From positions 1 through 45,101 of the forward strand of contig CAZINW010000016.1 of the NCBI GenBank assembly GCA_964540765.1: a stretch of 45,101 nt of DNA, written 5' to 3'. Below, piece after piece: positions 25,601-33,875 of the stretch. This DNA comes from CAZJLN01 sp964540765 (lineage in GTDB: Bacteria > Chloroflexota > Anaerolineae > Anaerolineales > Anaerolineaceae). The translations under genes and the position numbers were made by a program. The number at the start of each line of letters is the position of its first letter. Position 1 is the stretch's first letter. The notes under the pieces are model-generated. The model saw nothing but the letters and a program-made list of their open reading frames with translations, was not told the origin of the DNA and did no database searches.

Positions 25601-26650
25601 CTACTCCACCAGCAAATATGCCAGCACCCACTGCGTGGTTGCCAGGAGCGCATCGGTATGCGTGCGTTCATAGTTGTGTGAAGCATCCACACCCGGGCCG
25701 ATGAGCGCAACTGCCACATCCCCTCCAGCGCGCCAGAAGGCTTCGCCATCCGAGCCATACAGGGGGTAGATATCCACCCTGTATGGGATGGCATGTTGTT
25801 CTGCCAGCTCACGCATCTTCTGGCTCAAACCATGATGGTAAGGTCCGCCGGAGTCTTTAACACACAGCGAAGCATGGAACTCATCCGAGTTCTGCCCGTC
25901 ACCCACGGCTGCCATATCCACGGAGATCAGTTCGCTCACCTCAGAGGGGATGCCCGCGGCGGCGCCATGCCCAACCTCTTCATAATTGCTGATGTGAAAG
26001 AGCGTGGTCACTTTGGGCTTGAGACGCGCCTGCTGCAGGCTGTGAATGGCTGAAACCAGGCAGCCGACGCAGGCTTTGTCATCCAGGTGGCGCGAGCGGA
26101 TGAAGCCGTTGGTGATCTCCACGCGTGGGTCAAAGGAGACAAAATCGCCCACCTCAATGCCCAGGGCACGCGTTTCGTCAGGGTTGGTGGTACGTGCATC
26201 CAAACGCACTTCCATGGAGTCGTCATCACGCTTGTCCTCGCGCACAGCAGCGCCATGGACATGGGTTGAGGCTTTATGCAGCAAAATGCTGCCGCGCACA
26301 GTCTGCCCGCAGCGGGTATGCACTGTGCAGCCTTCGCCCTCAACGGTGTTCCAGGCAAAACCACCGATGCTGGTGAGTTTGAGCCTTCCACTGGCTTTGA
26401 TCTCTTTGACCATGGCGCCCAGGGTATCCACATGGGCAGTGAGGGCGTGCATTTGCGAGGTGTCTTCCCCAGGCAGTATCGCCAGCAGGGCGCCTTTGCG
26501 CGTGCGGCTGAGCTGCAGTTCAGGGTAGGCAGATAATTCCTGTGCCACCAGGTCAATGGCTTTTTCAGTGAAACCGGTGGGGCTGGGGGTATTCAGCAGG
26601 CGGGCCAGGAAACCAGTTAAATATGGCTGATCAATGGATGGAAGGGTCAT
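25601..26650 (-). CDS. M42 family metallopeptidase
   Basis: 349 residues. M42 enzymes are cytoplasmic dinuclear aminopeptidases that often form large tetrahedral assemblies. Ligands and catalytic residues are visible in order: His73 and Asp75 (TAHVDTLGA), the bridging Asp of LDDKACVG, the Glu-Glu pair in NYEEVGHG, Asp in SVDMAAVGDG, and the final His in HNYERTHTDAL. The frame is open about 38 codons further upstream, inside the thioesterase gene. The start at MTLPSIDQPY is chosen because GGAGAG precedes it and family similarity begins there. It overlaps the thioesterase stop by 20 bases, which implies coupled translation. Confidence 0.93.
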   Translation of the reverse strand: MTLPSIDQPYLTGFLARLLNTPSPTGFTEKAIDLVAQELSAYPELQLSRTRKGALLAILPGEDTSQMHALTAHVDTLGAMVKEIKASGRLKLTSIGGFAWNTVEGEGCTVHTRCGQTVRGSILLHKASTHVHGAAVREDKRDDDSMEVRLDARTTNPDETRALGIEVGDFVSFDPRVEITNGFIRSRHLDDKACVGCLVSAIHSLQQARLKPKVTTLFHISNYEEVGHGAAAGIPSEVSELISVDMAAVGDGQNSDEFHASLCVKDSGGPYHHGLSQKMRELAEQHAIPYRVDIYPLYGSDGEAFWRAGGDVAVALIGPGVDASHNYERTHTDALLATTQWVLAYLLVE

Positions 26651-27098
26651 TTTTCTCTCCGGGGTTTTCAAATTGGTCGATCCTCTCCCGCCATTCAGGT
26701 GGGATGGGGATGGTGCGTTCAATCTGCGGGTCGTATGCCACCATGACGATCTCACCGCGTGCAAAAATCAGCTCCGCACCCGACTCTTCCACCTGGAAGC
26801 GAAAGCGCAGGCTCTTATTGCCCATGTGGATGACGCTGAGCCCCACCTGCATTGTCTGTCCAAAGCGGATGGGTTTGAGGTAATCGATATGCAGGGCAGC
26901 CACCACCATGCCAAAGCGGTCAAAGGACTGACCGTCCCAAATGCCGCTGGCCTGGTAGTAGCCCATGCGGGCTGATTCCAGGTAGGTGACCACGGCTGCG
27001 TTATTGACGTGCTGCTGCGGGTCGAGGTCGGCATAGCGCACAGTGATGGGATGCTGATAGGCAAAATGAGTGGGGTATGCAGGTTTAATCGAAGTCAT
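26631..27098 (-). CDS. 4HBT-type acyl-CoA thioesterase
   Basis: 155 residues. Hot-dog-fold thioesterases hydrolyse acyl-CoA esters. The motif RYADLDPQQHVNNAAVVTYL carries the catalytic Asp region and the HVNN turn typical of the YbgC/FadM group, followed by SARMGYYQASG. The ATG at 27098 is preferred because GGAGAAAACC precedes it. An ATG at 27110 in the same frame sits only four bases from a TATAAT box and has no ribosome-binding site. The 3' end overlaps the M42 gene by 20 bases. The biological acyl substrate is unknown. Confidence 0.88.
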   Translation of the reverse strand: MTSIKPAYPTHFAYQHPITVRYADLDPQQHVNNAAVVTYLESARMGYYQASGIWDGQSFDRFGMVVAALHIDYLKPIRFGQTMQVGLSVIHMGNKSLRFRFQVEESGAELIFARGEIVMVAYDPQIERTIPIPPEWRERIDQFENPGEKNDPSIH

Positions 27099-27114
27099 GG
27101 TTTTCTCCATGCCT

Positions 27115-27120
27115 ATTATA
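27115..27120 (-). promoter_or_regulatory. -10 box of the thioesterase-M42 operon
   Basis: A perfect TATAAT on the minus strand lies 16 bases before the preferred thioesterase ATG. The hexamer 17 bp upstream (TCTGCA) is a weak -35. Confidence 0.5.
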
Positions 27121-27208
27121 AGCGATGCGGGGAGGGATGCAGACCTTTGGGTCGGCAAAATTGCTGTCTCGACAGATTTCGTTCCATGCCCTGGCATGCA
27201 TTAAACGA

Positions 27209-27281
27209 TTTTGTGCAATTTTGTGCAATTTTCCATAAAAACAAGCATTGTTATGATAAACTTCATTTCATTGTTTATCAT
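27209..27281. promoter_or_regulatory. rrf2 upstream control region: palindrome and decamer repeat
   Basis: A perfect inverted repeat ATGATAAAC-N11-GTTTATCAT spans 27253-27281 and covers a -10-like TATGAT (27252-27257). Upstream, TTTTGTGCAA is repeated twice in tandem (27209-27228). The palindrome is a good candidate operator, probably for autoregulation by the Rrf2 protein encoded 35 bases downstream. Confidence 0.6.
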
Positions 27282-27315
27282 GATTATTTATTATGAGTTT
27301 TAAGGAATTCTTAGC

Positions 27316-27735
27316 ATGCAAATCACACGCCAAGCTGATTACGCCCTGCGAACCATGTTGTTTCTGGCACGCCTTGAACCCAGCACGCAGGCCCCCACCC
27401 ACAGAATTGCAGAGGAAATGCAGATCCCAAAATCGTTCCTGGCAAAGATCATCTCTCAGCTTTCGGTTGCCAGCCTGATCAACACGGTGCGCGGCGCAAA
27501 AGGTGGCGTTTGTCTCACCCGCAATACAGACGAAATTTCGGTCTATGAAGTGGTCGTGTCCATTGACGGTCCCATGCATTTGAACGAGTGCACTTTTGAT
27601 CCGCATACCTGCCCGTTTGGGGAAACCTGCCCCATCCACCAGGTTTGGTGTGAGACAGAGAAGATCCTGGTTGAAAAGCTAAAGAATACCTCATTGACAG
27701 AATTATTGCAGCGGGAAGCGCAGAAACCTTCGTAA
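27316..27735 (+). CDS. Rrf2 family transcriptional regulator, probably Fe-S binding
   Basis: 139 residues. Rrf2 proteins (IscR, NsrR, RsrR) sense iron-sulfur status, nitric oxide or redox state. The winged-helix N-terminus reads MQITRQADYALRTMLFLA, then HRIAEEMQIPKSFLAKII and RGAKGGVCL. Three Cys in the ligand loop (Cys92, Cys99, Cys105) suggest a cluster, with Cys112 as a further candidate. The spacing is not exactly that of IscR or NsrR. AAGGA precedes the ATG, a palindrome overlaps the promoter and a clear terminator follows. No isc, suf or NO-reductase gene is adjacent. The next gene is an MFS transporter, which has its own promoter-like signal. Confidence 0.92.
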   Translation: MQITRQADYALRTMLFLARLEPSTQAPTHRIAEEMQIPKSFLAKIISQLSVASLINTVRGAKGGVCLTRNTDEISVYEVVVSIDGPMHLNECTFDPHTCPFGETCPIHQVWCETEKILVEKLKNTSLTELLQREAQKPS

Positions 27736-27756
27736 ACCTCAATACATGACTGATCA

Positions 27757-27786
27757 GCGTCTATCTTTGGATAGGCGCCTTTTTTT
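27757..27786 (+). terminator. Rho-independent terminator of rrf2
   Basis: GCGTCTATC (27757-27765) pairs with GATAGGCGC (27770-27778) across a 4-nt loop, followed by a run of seven T. One G-U pair is in the stem. The putative promoter of the MFS gene overlaps this hairpin. Confidence 0.9.
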
Positions 27787-27795
27787 CGAGATAAA
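27767..27795 (+). promoter_or_regulatory. Possible promoter of the MFS gene with 6-nt spacing to ATG
   Basis: TTGGAT (27767-27772), 17 bp, then GATAAA (27790-27795), which ends six bases before the ATG. There is no Shine-Dalgarno. Both hexamers are imperfect. The geometry matches the holB and hutI signals. Confidence 0.35.
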
Positions 27796-27801
27796 CGGAC
27801 C

Positions 27802-28974
27802 ATGATCCAATCCCAAACCAGAAAAATCAACCTGCAAATAGTCTACTTCACCCTTATCCGTACGGTGGTGAACACCAGCTACCGCATGGTCTATCCATTG
27901 ATGCCCCTGTTCGCTACGGGATTGGGAGTCTCGCTGGAACAACTGGCTGCCGGTTTCTCCGTGCGCTCCTTTTTGGGCATTCTGGCACCTTTCCTGGCTG
28001 CCTTTGCTGATACACGCGGGCGCAAAGCCGGCATGCTGCTTGGCACGGGTCTGTTCACGCTAGGCACAGGTCTGGTGGCTGCCTTACCTGGGTTTGTCAC
28101 CTTTATCATCGGCTCATCCCTGGTGGTGATCGGGAACGGTGTTTTTATTCCTTCCATGCAGGCATATCTGAGCGACCGCATCCCTTTTGAACGCCGCGGA
28201 ACGGTTCTGTCGATCACCGAACTGAGCTGGGCTTTGACATTCATCGTCGGTGTGCCCATCGTCAGTGCAGTGATGCTGAAAACCAGTTGGGTTGCGCCAT
28301 TTATCGGGTTTGCGGGGTTGGGTCTGGTCCTGAGCATTGTGCTGCTGAAGTGGATCCCGCGAGATGAGCCCTCAGCCGCTCCGGATCAGGCAATGCTGCT
28401 GAATTTGAAGAAAGTACTGACCTACTGGCCGGCGGTTGCGGGTCTGCTGATGGGCATCCTCTTCACGGGTGCCAATGAAACCGTTAACCTGGTTTTTAGC
28501 GACTGGATCAAACAAGCCTTCGGGCTGACCTTTGCCACCATGACGGCGGCATCTGTGGTGATCGGCACCTCTGAAATGACATCCGAATTGCTGTCTGTTT
28601 TGACATTGGACCGGCTGGGGAAGAAACGCGCCATCTTGATCGCCCTTGCTCTGAACAGCATGGCAGCCGTGCTGCTGCCTCTGACCAGCAAAAACCTGAC
28701 GCTGGCATTGATCGGGTTGGGTTCCTTTTATATCACCTTTGAGTTTGCCCTGATCAGTGGGATGACCCTGATGAGCGAGGTGATGCCCCAAACCCGTGCC
28801 ACACTGATGGCTGCAACCGTGGCTTCCTTCTCACTGGGACGTTTGTTGGGGTCTCTGATCGCACCAGGTTTATACCGCATTGATTTTTGGGCAGCCTGCC
28901 TGATGGCAGTGGCTTTGAATGGGTTATCTTTATTGTTTTTGAAAGGTGTCAAAATCAACATGGATGCAAAATAG
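27802..28974 (+). CDS. Major facilitator superfamily transporter
   Basis: 390 residues with about twelve hydrophobic segments. The motif A-like loop between helices 2 and 3 reads FADTRGRKAGMLLGTG, typical of drug/proton antiporter-type MFS members. The second half begins near residue 205 after a short polar linker (DEPSAAPDQA), with LTLDRLGKKRAILIAL as the pseudo-repeat of motif A. The substrate is unknown. There is no signal peptide and no partner gene. It follows the rrf2 terminator and has no clear ribosome-binding site. Confidence 0.9.
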   Translation: MIQSQTRKINLQIVYFTLIRTVVNTSYRMVYPLMPLFATGLGVSLEQLAAGFSVRSFLGILAPFLAAFADTRGRKAGMLLGTGLFTLGTGLVAALPGFVTFIIGSSLVVIGNGVFIPSMQAYLSDRIPFERRGTVLSITELSWALTFIVGVPIVSAVMLKTSWVAPFIGFAGLGLVLSIVLLKWIPRDEPSAAPDQAMLLNLKKVLTYWPAVAGLLMGILFTGANETVNLVFSDWIKQAFGLTFATMTAASVVIGTSEMTSELLSVLTLDRLGKKRAILIALALNSMAAVLLPLTSKNLTLALIGLGSFYITFEFALISGMTLMSEVMPQTRATLMAATVASFSLGRLLGSLIAPGLYRIDFWAACLMAVALNGLSLLFLKGVKINMDAK

Positions 28975-29086
28975 TCAGCATTTTTGTTGGAACTGTGAGC
29001 GGACTTCAAAAGTTAATGGTAAACTGTGTATTGACTCTGTTGAAATCAAGGTATAAGCTACGATCATGCCTAAAAGGATATTCCGG

Positions 29087-29308
29087 ATGCTTCAAAGCAC
29101 AACTCCTTTGCGTTTCCTTCTCATCTCTTTTTTGATCTGCGCTTTTCTGGTGCCTGCAATGACAGTACCTGCACGGGAAATTTGGCCTGATACTGTTGCG
29201 GCGGGCATACTATTCTATTGCATGATATTTATCTCGGAAAATGTCATGGCACGGCTTCATGGCATTGCTTCCGATTCAATCAAGATTTGCTCTTATTACC
29301 CATTGTGA
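29087..29308 (+). pseudogene. Remnant of a third secreted M14 carboxypeptidase
   Basis: The reading from ATG 29087 gives a signal peptide (LISFLICAFLVPAMTV) and a short mature stretch (DTVAAGILFYC). This aligns with the start of the M14 gene at 31658 (ITFLICALLMPAVTV, NNVVTGIPYYPC). The upstream bases also match (AAAGGATATTCC versus AAAGGATATCC). Similarity stops near 29221, just before the catalytic domain would begin, and the frame then ends in unrelated sequence. It is best read as a truncated tandem paralogue. The following 130 bases up to the next gene hold nothing recognisable. Confidence 0.65.
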
Positions 29309-29444
29309 TTTTTAAGTTCTTTCAACATTTTGCCGGAGCGGTTTGGCAGATGATCAAAAAAGAAGCATTGCATTTGAGCGAAGTAATAAATGAGAAATCC
29401 AGCATACGGCTGAATAATTTGATGACAAGTAAAGTGAGGTTACG

Positions 29445-31433
29445 ATGAAACGAAAAACTGTATTTATCCTATTGTTGATGTCTCTGTTTCTCTCATCCAT
29501 GACAGGCGAAAGAGTTGCAACGGCATCACAGGAATCTGATCCAAAGATCACAGAGACTTCCTTATCAGAAATGAACCAGGATATCAAGGTGGTTCGTGTT
29601 TATTACAACACGATGGATGACATCAACCAGCTCACCCCCTTTGACTTGTTTGAATTCAATAACGTGGATGAGAAATATGTGCTGGTGGCAGCTGACCAAA
29701 ATGATATTGAGCAGTTGCAGGCACTCGGGTTTGAGGTGGTTATCGATGAAGTTGAAACCGCCAACTACGATCAAATGAATCTCTTGAAAGAGTATTCAAT
29801 CGGCACGATACCCCCTCCTTATAATTGTTACCGTACCGTGGAAGAAATCTATGCCTATGCAGCGGCGTTAGCTATCTCATATCCAAACTTGGCAGAATGG
29901 ATTGATGTAGGGGATTCCTGGGAGAAAAGCGTCGGGCAGCTGGATGGTTATGACATGATGGTGCTCAAGTTGACGAATGAATCGATACCAGGCGACAAGC
30001 CAAAATTGTTCATCACGGCTGCCATTCACGCACGCGAATACGCAACGGCTGAATTGGCAGCACGCTTTGCGGAATACCTGGTAAACAACTACAACGTGGA
30101 TGCCGACGTGACCTGGCTGCTGGATTACCACGAAGTGCACATTATGCTGCAAACCAACCCGGATGGGCGCAAGGAGGCTGAAGCGGGTGATTTATGGCGC
30201 AAGAACACCAATGAGAATTACTGCGGCGTAACAAGTTCGAACCGCGGTGCAGACTTGAACCGAAACTTCTCCTTCTGGTGGGCTTGCTGCGGCGGCTCTA
30301 CTTCCTATCCTTGTGGTGAGACTTATCATGGTCCAAGTGCAGGTTCGGAACCGGAGACCCAGGCTGTTCAAAACTATATGCAAGCCATTTTCCCCGACCA
30401 GCGCGCAGACGACCTCTTAGCACCTGCACCACCCGATGCGACCGGCGTTTATATTGACCTGCACAGCTACAGCGAGTTGGTGTTATGGTCATGGGGTTTT
30501 ACCGACGACACTGCTCCCAACGACACCAGCTTGCAGACATTGGGACGTAAATTTGCCTATTTCAATGGTTACACGCCCCAACAATCGATTGATCTTTATG
30601 TTACGGATGGTGGTACTGAAGATTTCGCTTATGGGAACCTGGGTGTGGCTGGTTACTGCTTTGAAGTCGGGACAGCATTCTTCCAGGACTGTGCAACCTT
30701 TGAAAATACCATATTGCCAGACAACCTACCGGCGCTTTTGTATGCCGCCAAGATCGCGCGCACGCCTTATATGACGCCGGCTGGTCCAGATGCCCTCAAC
30801 CTGGCATTAAGTGAGAGTGTGGTGCCTGAAGGTACGATTGTGACTTTGAATGGTCAGATCAATGACACACGCTATCGCAGTGGCTATGGAGAACCGACCC
30901 AGACGATTGCGCAAGCAGAATATGCTGTTGACACACCCTACTGGGAGGCGGGTTCCACCGCCATTCCCATGAGCCCCAGCGATGGCAGTTTTAACCAAAC
31001 GGTTGAGAATGTAACTGCCTCGATCAACACAAGTGGTTGGAGCCAGGGACGGCATATCCTCTTCATCCGTGGCAAGGATGCCAATGGCAATTGGGGTGCT
31101 GTCAGCGCCATCTTCCTGACCATTGAAAATCCCACCAATAACCCTCCGGTAGCCAATGATCTGGCGGTTTCAACCCGGGTCAATGTGCCTGTTTCCTTCA
31201 CCCTGACCGGATCAGACCCTGATGATGACCCCATCACATTTGCAGTCAGCAGTAATCCGCTTCATGGTATTTTGAGCGGTACTGCGCCTGACCTGATCTA
31301 TACACCCAACCCGGGTTTCTCCGGTGTGGATAGTTTCACCTTCAAGACCAATGACGGATTGCTGGATAGTAATACCGCCACGGTGACCATCCATGTTTTC
31401 TATGGTTTATACATGCCAATGATCATAAAATAA
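29445..31433 (+). CDS. Secreted M14 zinc carboxypeptidase with C-terminal Ig-like domain
   Basis: 662 residues. An N-terminal signal peptide (about 1-27) is followed by a propeptide-like segment (28-115). The M14 catalytic domain (about 125-430) has zinc ligands His195, Glu198 (HAREYATAE) and His340 (DLHSYSE), substrate residues Arg252, Asn272-Arg273 and a Tyr396 candidate, and the catalytic Glu407 (FEVGT). Further C-terminal are a beta-rich segment and a cadherin/Big-like repeat (NNPPVANDLAVST, TPNPGFSGVDSFTFKTNDG). The protein ends VFYGLYMPMIIK, a tail shared with the next gene. It is probably an extracellular or surface-held enzyme that trims peptides. GAGGTTACG precedes the ATG and a strong terminator follows. 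Confidence 0.93.
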   Translation: MKRKTVFILLLMSLFLSSMTGERVATASQESDPKITETSLSEMNQDIKVVRVYYNTMDDINQLTPFDLFEFNNVDEKYVLVAADQNDIEQLQALGFEVVIDEVETANYDQMNLLKEYSIGTIPPPYNCYRTVEEIYAYAAALAISYPNLAEWIDVGDSWEKSVGQLDGYDMMVLKLTNESIPGDKPKLFITAAIHAREYATAELAARFAEYLVNNYNVDADVTWLLDYHEVHIMLQTNPDGRKEAEAGDLWRKNTNENYCGVTSSNRGADLNRNFSFWWACCGGSTSYPCGETYHGPSAGSEPETQAVQNYMQAIFPDQRADDLLAPAPPDATGVYIDLHSYSELVLWSWGFTDDTAPNDTSLQTLGRKFAYFNGYTPQQSIDLYVTDGGTEDFAYGNLGVAGYCFEVGTAFFQDCATFENTILPDNLPALLYAAKIARTPYMTPAGPDALNLALSESVVPEGTIVTLNGQINDTRYRSGYGEPTQTIAQAEYAVDTPYWEAGSTAIPMSPSDGSFNQTVENVTASINTSGWSQGRHILFIRGKDANGNWGAVSAIFLTIENPTNNPPVANDLAVSTRVNVPVSFTLTGSDPDDDPITFAVSSNPLHGILSGTAPDLIYTPNPGFSGVDSFTFKTNDGLLDSNTATVTIHVFYGLYMPMIIK

Positions 31434-31472
31434 TAGCATGCAGGATTTGGGCAAAGATCAATAAAACTATTT

Positions 31473-31514
31473 CCATCCATCAGGCAAGTAATCTGTCTGA
31501 TGGATGGGGTTTTA
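31473..31514 (+). terminator. Terminator after the first M14 gene
   Basis: CCATCCATCAG (31473-31483) pairs perfectly with CTGATGGATGG (31497-31507) and is followed by GGTTTT. The 11-bp stem isolates the two M14 genes into separate transcripts. Confidence 0.85.
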
Positions 31515-31657
31515 AATAGGCTTCCTTTGCTATTTCTCAAGGGAGCCACAGCAAGCGCAATAAAGAATACCAATTTTTTGATAAACTGATTAAATGAAAG
31601 CCATGAAATCGATATTTTCTTGATAAAATCTAGGTATACGCCGAAAGGATATCCAAA

Positions 31658-33118
31658 ATGTCTCAATGCAAAGCTCCCTTTTGTTCCTTTCTCATCACTT
31701 TTTTGATTTGCGCTCTCCTAATGCCTGCGGTGACAGTGTCTGCAAATGAAATGACGCCTAACAATGTTGTGACTGGTATCCCCTATTATCCCTGTTACCG
31801 CACAGTTGAGGAAACCTATGCTTCCGCAGCATCGCTAGCAGATACATACTCGAACTTGGCAGAATGGATTGATATCGGTGACTCCTGGGAAAAAGCCACC
31901 CCGGATGGGAACGATGGATATGACCTGATGGTCTTGAAGGTGACAAACCAGTCAAGTTTGGCGGATAAAGCCAAGATTTTCATCGTCAGTGGGCTGCATG
32001 CAAGCGATCTGGCACCGGTTGAACTGAATACGCGCTTTGCAGAGTACCTGTTGGCAAATTTCGGCACAAATGCGGATATCACCTGGATGTTGGATCACAC
32101 GGAGGTCCATCTGCTGCTGGTAGCCAACCCCGACGGGCGCAAAAAAGCTGAGACGGGTCTTAATTGGCGTAAGAATACCAATGAGAACTATTGCAGCCCA
32201 ACTTCGAACAATCGCGGTGCAAATCTGAACCGTAATTTTCCCTTTCACTGGGCAAACCCTTATGACAAATGTGATGATAATTATGCGGGTCCGAATCCCC
32301 AATCAGAACCAGAGACTTATGCAATTGCTAATTACATTCTGAACGAATTTAGCGATCAGCGTGGACCAGGAGACAATGACCCAGCGCCATCAAATGCAAC
32401 CGGGTTGTTCATTGATCTGCACAGCTATGGTGGCTATGTATATTGGCCGTATGGGTTTGATTACACCAGCATTGCACCAAATAATGCACAATTAAAGAAA
32501 TTGGCATATAAATTTGCATACTTTAACCAATACAATCCCTTACAGGCATCTGAATTTCCAGCATCTGGAACATCAGTTGACTTTTCCTACGGATCACAGG
32601 GAATTGCATCCTTTACTTTTGAAGTAGGAACTGTATCCAACGAAAACTGCACCCACTTCGAAACTCAGACTTATCCTAAAAATCTGCAAGCACTACTCTA
32701 TGCTGCCAAAGTTGCGCGCACGCCTTACATCACCCCATCAGGACCGGATGCAGTAAATCTGAGCCTGTCTGCTGAACAGACTCCGATTGATCAATCGTTC
32801 ACGCTCACCGGAGAAATTAACGGAATACACTATAAAAACAGTTCCGAGTACACAGAGAATATAAAAGCAGCTGAGTACTCCATTGACCTGCCACCCTGGG
32901 ATGACGCTGTGATCACTTACCCGATGGAAAGCGCAGATGGCGCCTTCGACAGCCAGGTGGAGCTTGTCACAGCAACCGTTCAAACTCACGGACTGGCATT
33001 TGGCAGGCATACCCTCTATGTGCGCGGGCAGGATCAGGATGACACCTGGGGAGCTGTCAGTGCTATGTTTTTTGATGTTGATTATGGCATTTATCTGCCC
33101 ATGATCTATAATGATTAA
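31658..33118 (+). CDS. Secreted M14 carboxypeptidase paralogue with HxxD zinc motif
   Basis: 486 residues. It has a signal peptide (1-30) but neither the long propeptide nor the Ig-like domain of its neighbour. The catalytic domain is strongly similar (the segment WRKNTNENYC is identical). It keeps Arg171, Asn191-Arg192, His255 and Glu322. The zinc motif is His114-Ala-Ser-Asp117, where the neighbour and the family have H-A-R-E. Asp can bind zinc, so altered rather than absent activity is possible. The protein ends DYGIYLPMIYND, matching the YGLYMPMI tail of the upstream protein. The ribosome-binding site is AAAGGA. It probably arose by tandem duplication. Confidence 0.9.
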   Translation: MSQCKAPFCSFLITFLICALLMPAVTVSANEMTPNNVVTGIPYYPCYRTVEETYASAASLADTYSNLAEWIDIGDSWEKATPDGNDGYDLMVLKVTNQSSLADKAKIFIVSGLHASDLAPVELNTRFAEYLLANFGTNADITWMLDHTEVHLLLVANPDGRKKAETGLNWRKNTNENYCSPTSNNRGANLNRNFPFHWANPYDKCDDNYAGPNPQSEPETYAIANYILNEFSDQRGPGDNDPAPSNATGLFIDLHSYGGYVYWPYGFDYTSIAPNNAQLKKLAYKFAYFNQYNPLQASEFPASGTSVDFSYGSQGIASFTFEVGTVSNENCTHFETQTYPKNLQALLYAAKVARTPYITPSGPDAVNLSLSAEQTPIDQSFTLTGEINGIHYKNSSEYTENIKAAEYSIDLPPWDDAVITYPMESADGAFDSQVELVTATVQTHGLAFGRHTLYVRGQDQDDTWGAVSAMFFDVDYGIYLPMIYND

Positions 33119-33192
33119 AGCAGCCTGATTTATTTTTTTAGACAGTCCATCCCGATTTTCTTTTAGGGAGAGACTGGGGAGCAGAGGAAAAC

Positions 33193-33825
33193 ATGAATAA
33201 ATATATCGTCATTGCCGGTAATATTGGCGTGGGCAAGTCCTCCCTGGTGGGATTATTGAGCGAACATCTGGGCTTCAAGCCATTTTACGAACCAGTCAAT
33301 GATAACCCTTACCTGGCTGATTTTTACGGGGACATGCCGGCATGGGCTTTCCATTCCCAGATCTATTTTCTTACCCGCAGGCTGCGCATCCATCACCAAC
33401 TGCTTGCCATTCAAGGCTCGGTCATCCAGGACCGCAGTGTCTATGAGGATGCAGAGATATTTGCATGCAATCTTTATTTGCAGGGTGCCATCAACGAACG
33501 CGATTATGGATTGTATCAGGATCTCTACCAGGTTCTGATTGAATTTTTACCACCGCCTGACCTGGTGATCTATCTTAAAGCCTCAGTGGAGACTCTGCTC
33601 ACCCGCATTGCCAGCCGCGGCAGGGATTATGAGCGTTCAATCAGCCTGGATTACCTGGCACAGCTGAACAAATTGTATGAAACATGGGTGTCATCATTCA
33701 ATCTATGCCCCCTTCTGACGGTACCATGCGACAACCTGGATTTTGTGTCCAAACATGGGCACCTGTCACTGATCATTGAAAAGGTTAATGATATGCTGTC
33801 AGGAAAGGATGAAGTTCGGTTTTAA
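33193..33825 (+). CDS. Deoxynucleoside kinase (dGK/dAK type), copy 1
   Basis: 210 residues. These kinases phosphorylate deoxynucleosides in nucleotide salvage. The P-loop is GNIGVGKSS at 9-17, the general base is Glu33 (YEPVNDNPYL) and the DRS motif is at 80-82 (QDRSVYED). A lid region RGRDYERS follows. It has the standard length and is complete. AGAGG precedes the ATG. A second family member (35845-36483, minus) differs at DRS. The pair recalls organisms with one dGK and one dAK/dCK enzyme, but specificity cannot be assigned by eye. Confidence 0.92.
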   Translation: MNKYIVIAGNIGVGKSSLVGLLSEHLGFKPFYEPVNDNPYLADFYGDMPAWAFHSQIYFLTRRLRIHHQLLAIQGSVIQDRSVYEDAEIFACNLYLQGAINERDYGLYQDLYQVLIEFLPPPDLVIYLKASVETLLTRIASRGRDYERSISLDYLAQLNKLYETWVSSFNLCPLLTVPCDNLDFVSKHGHLSLIIEKVNDMLSGKDEVRF

Positions 33826-33829
33826 TTCT

Positions 33830-33849
33830 CTAAAAAATACATTTTTTAG
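33830..33849. terminator. A/T-only hairpin between convergent genes
   Basis: CTAAAAAAT and ATTTTTTAG form a 9-bp perfect stem with a 2-base centre, between the deoxynucleoside kinase and spoVS, which converge. It is weak thermodynamically but gives a U-tract in both directions. Confidence 0.45.
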
Positions 33850-33875
33850 TGTAAATATTATCTTGGAAACAAAAA

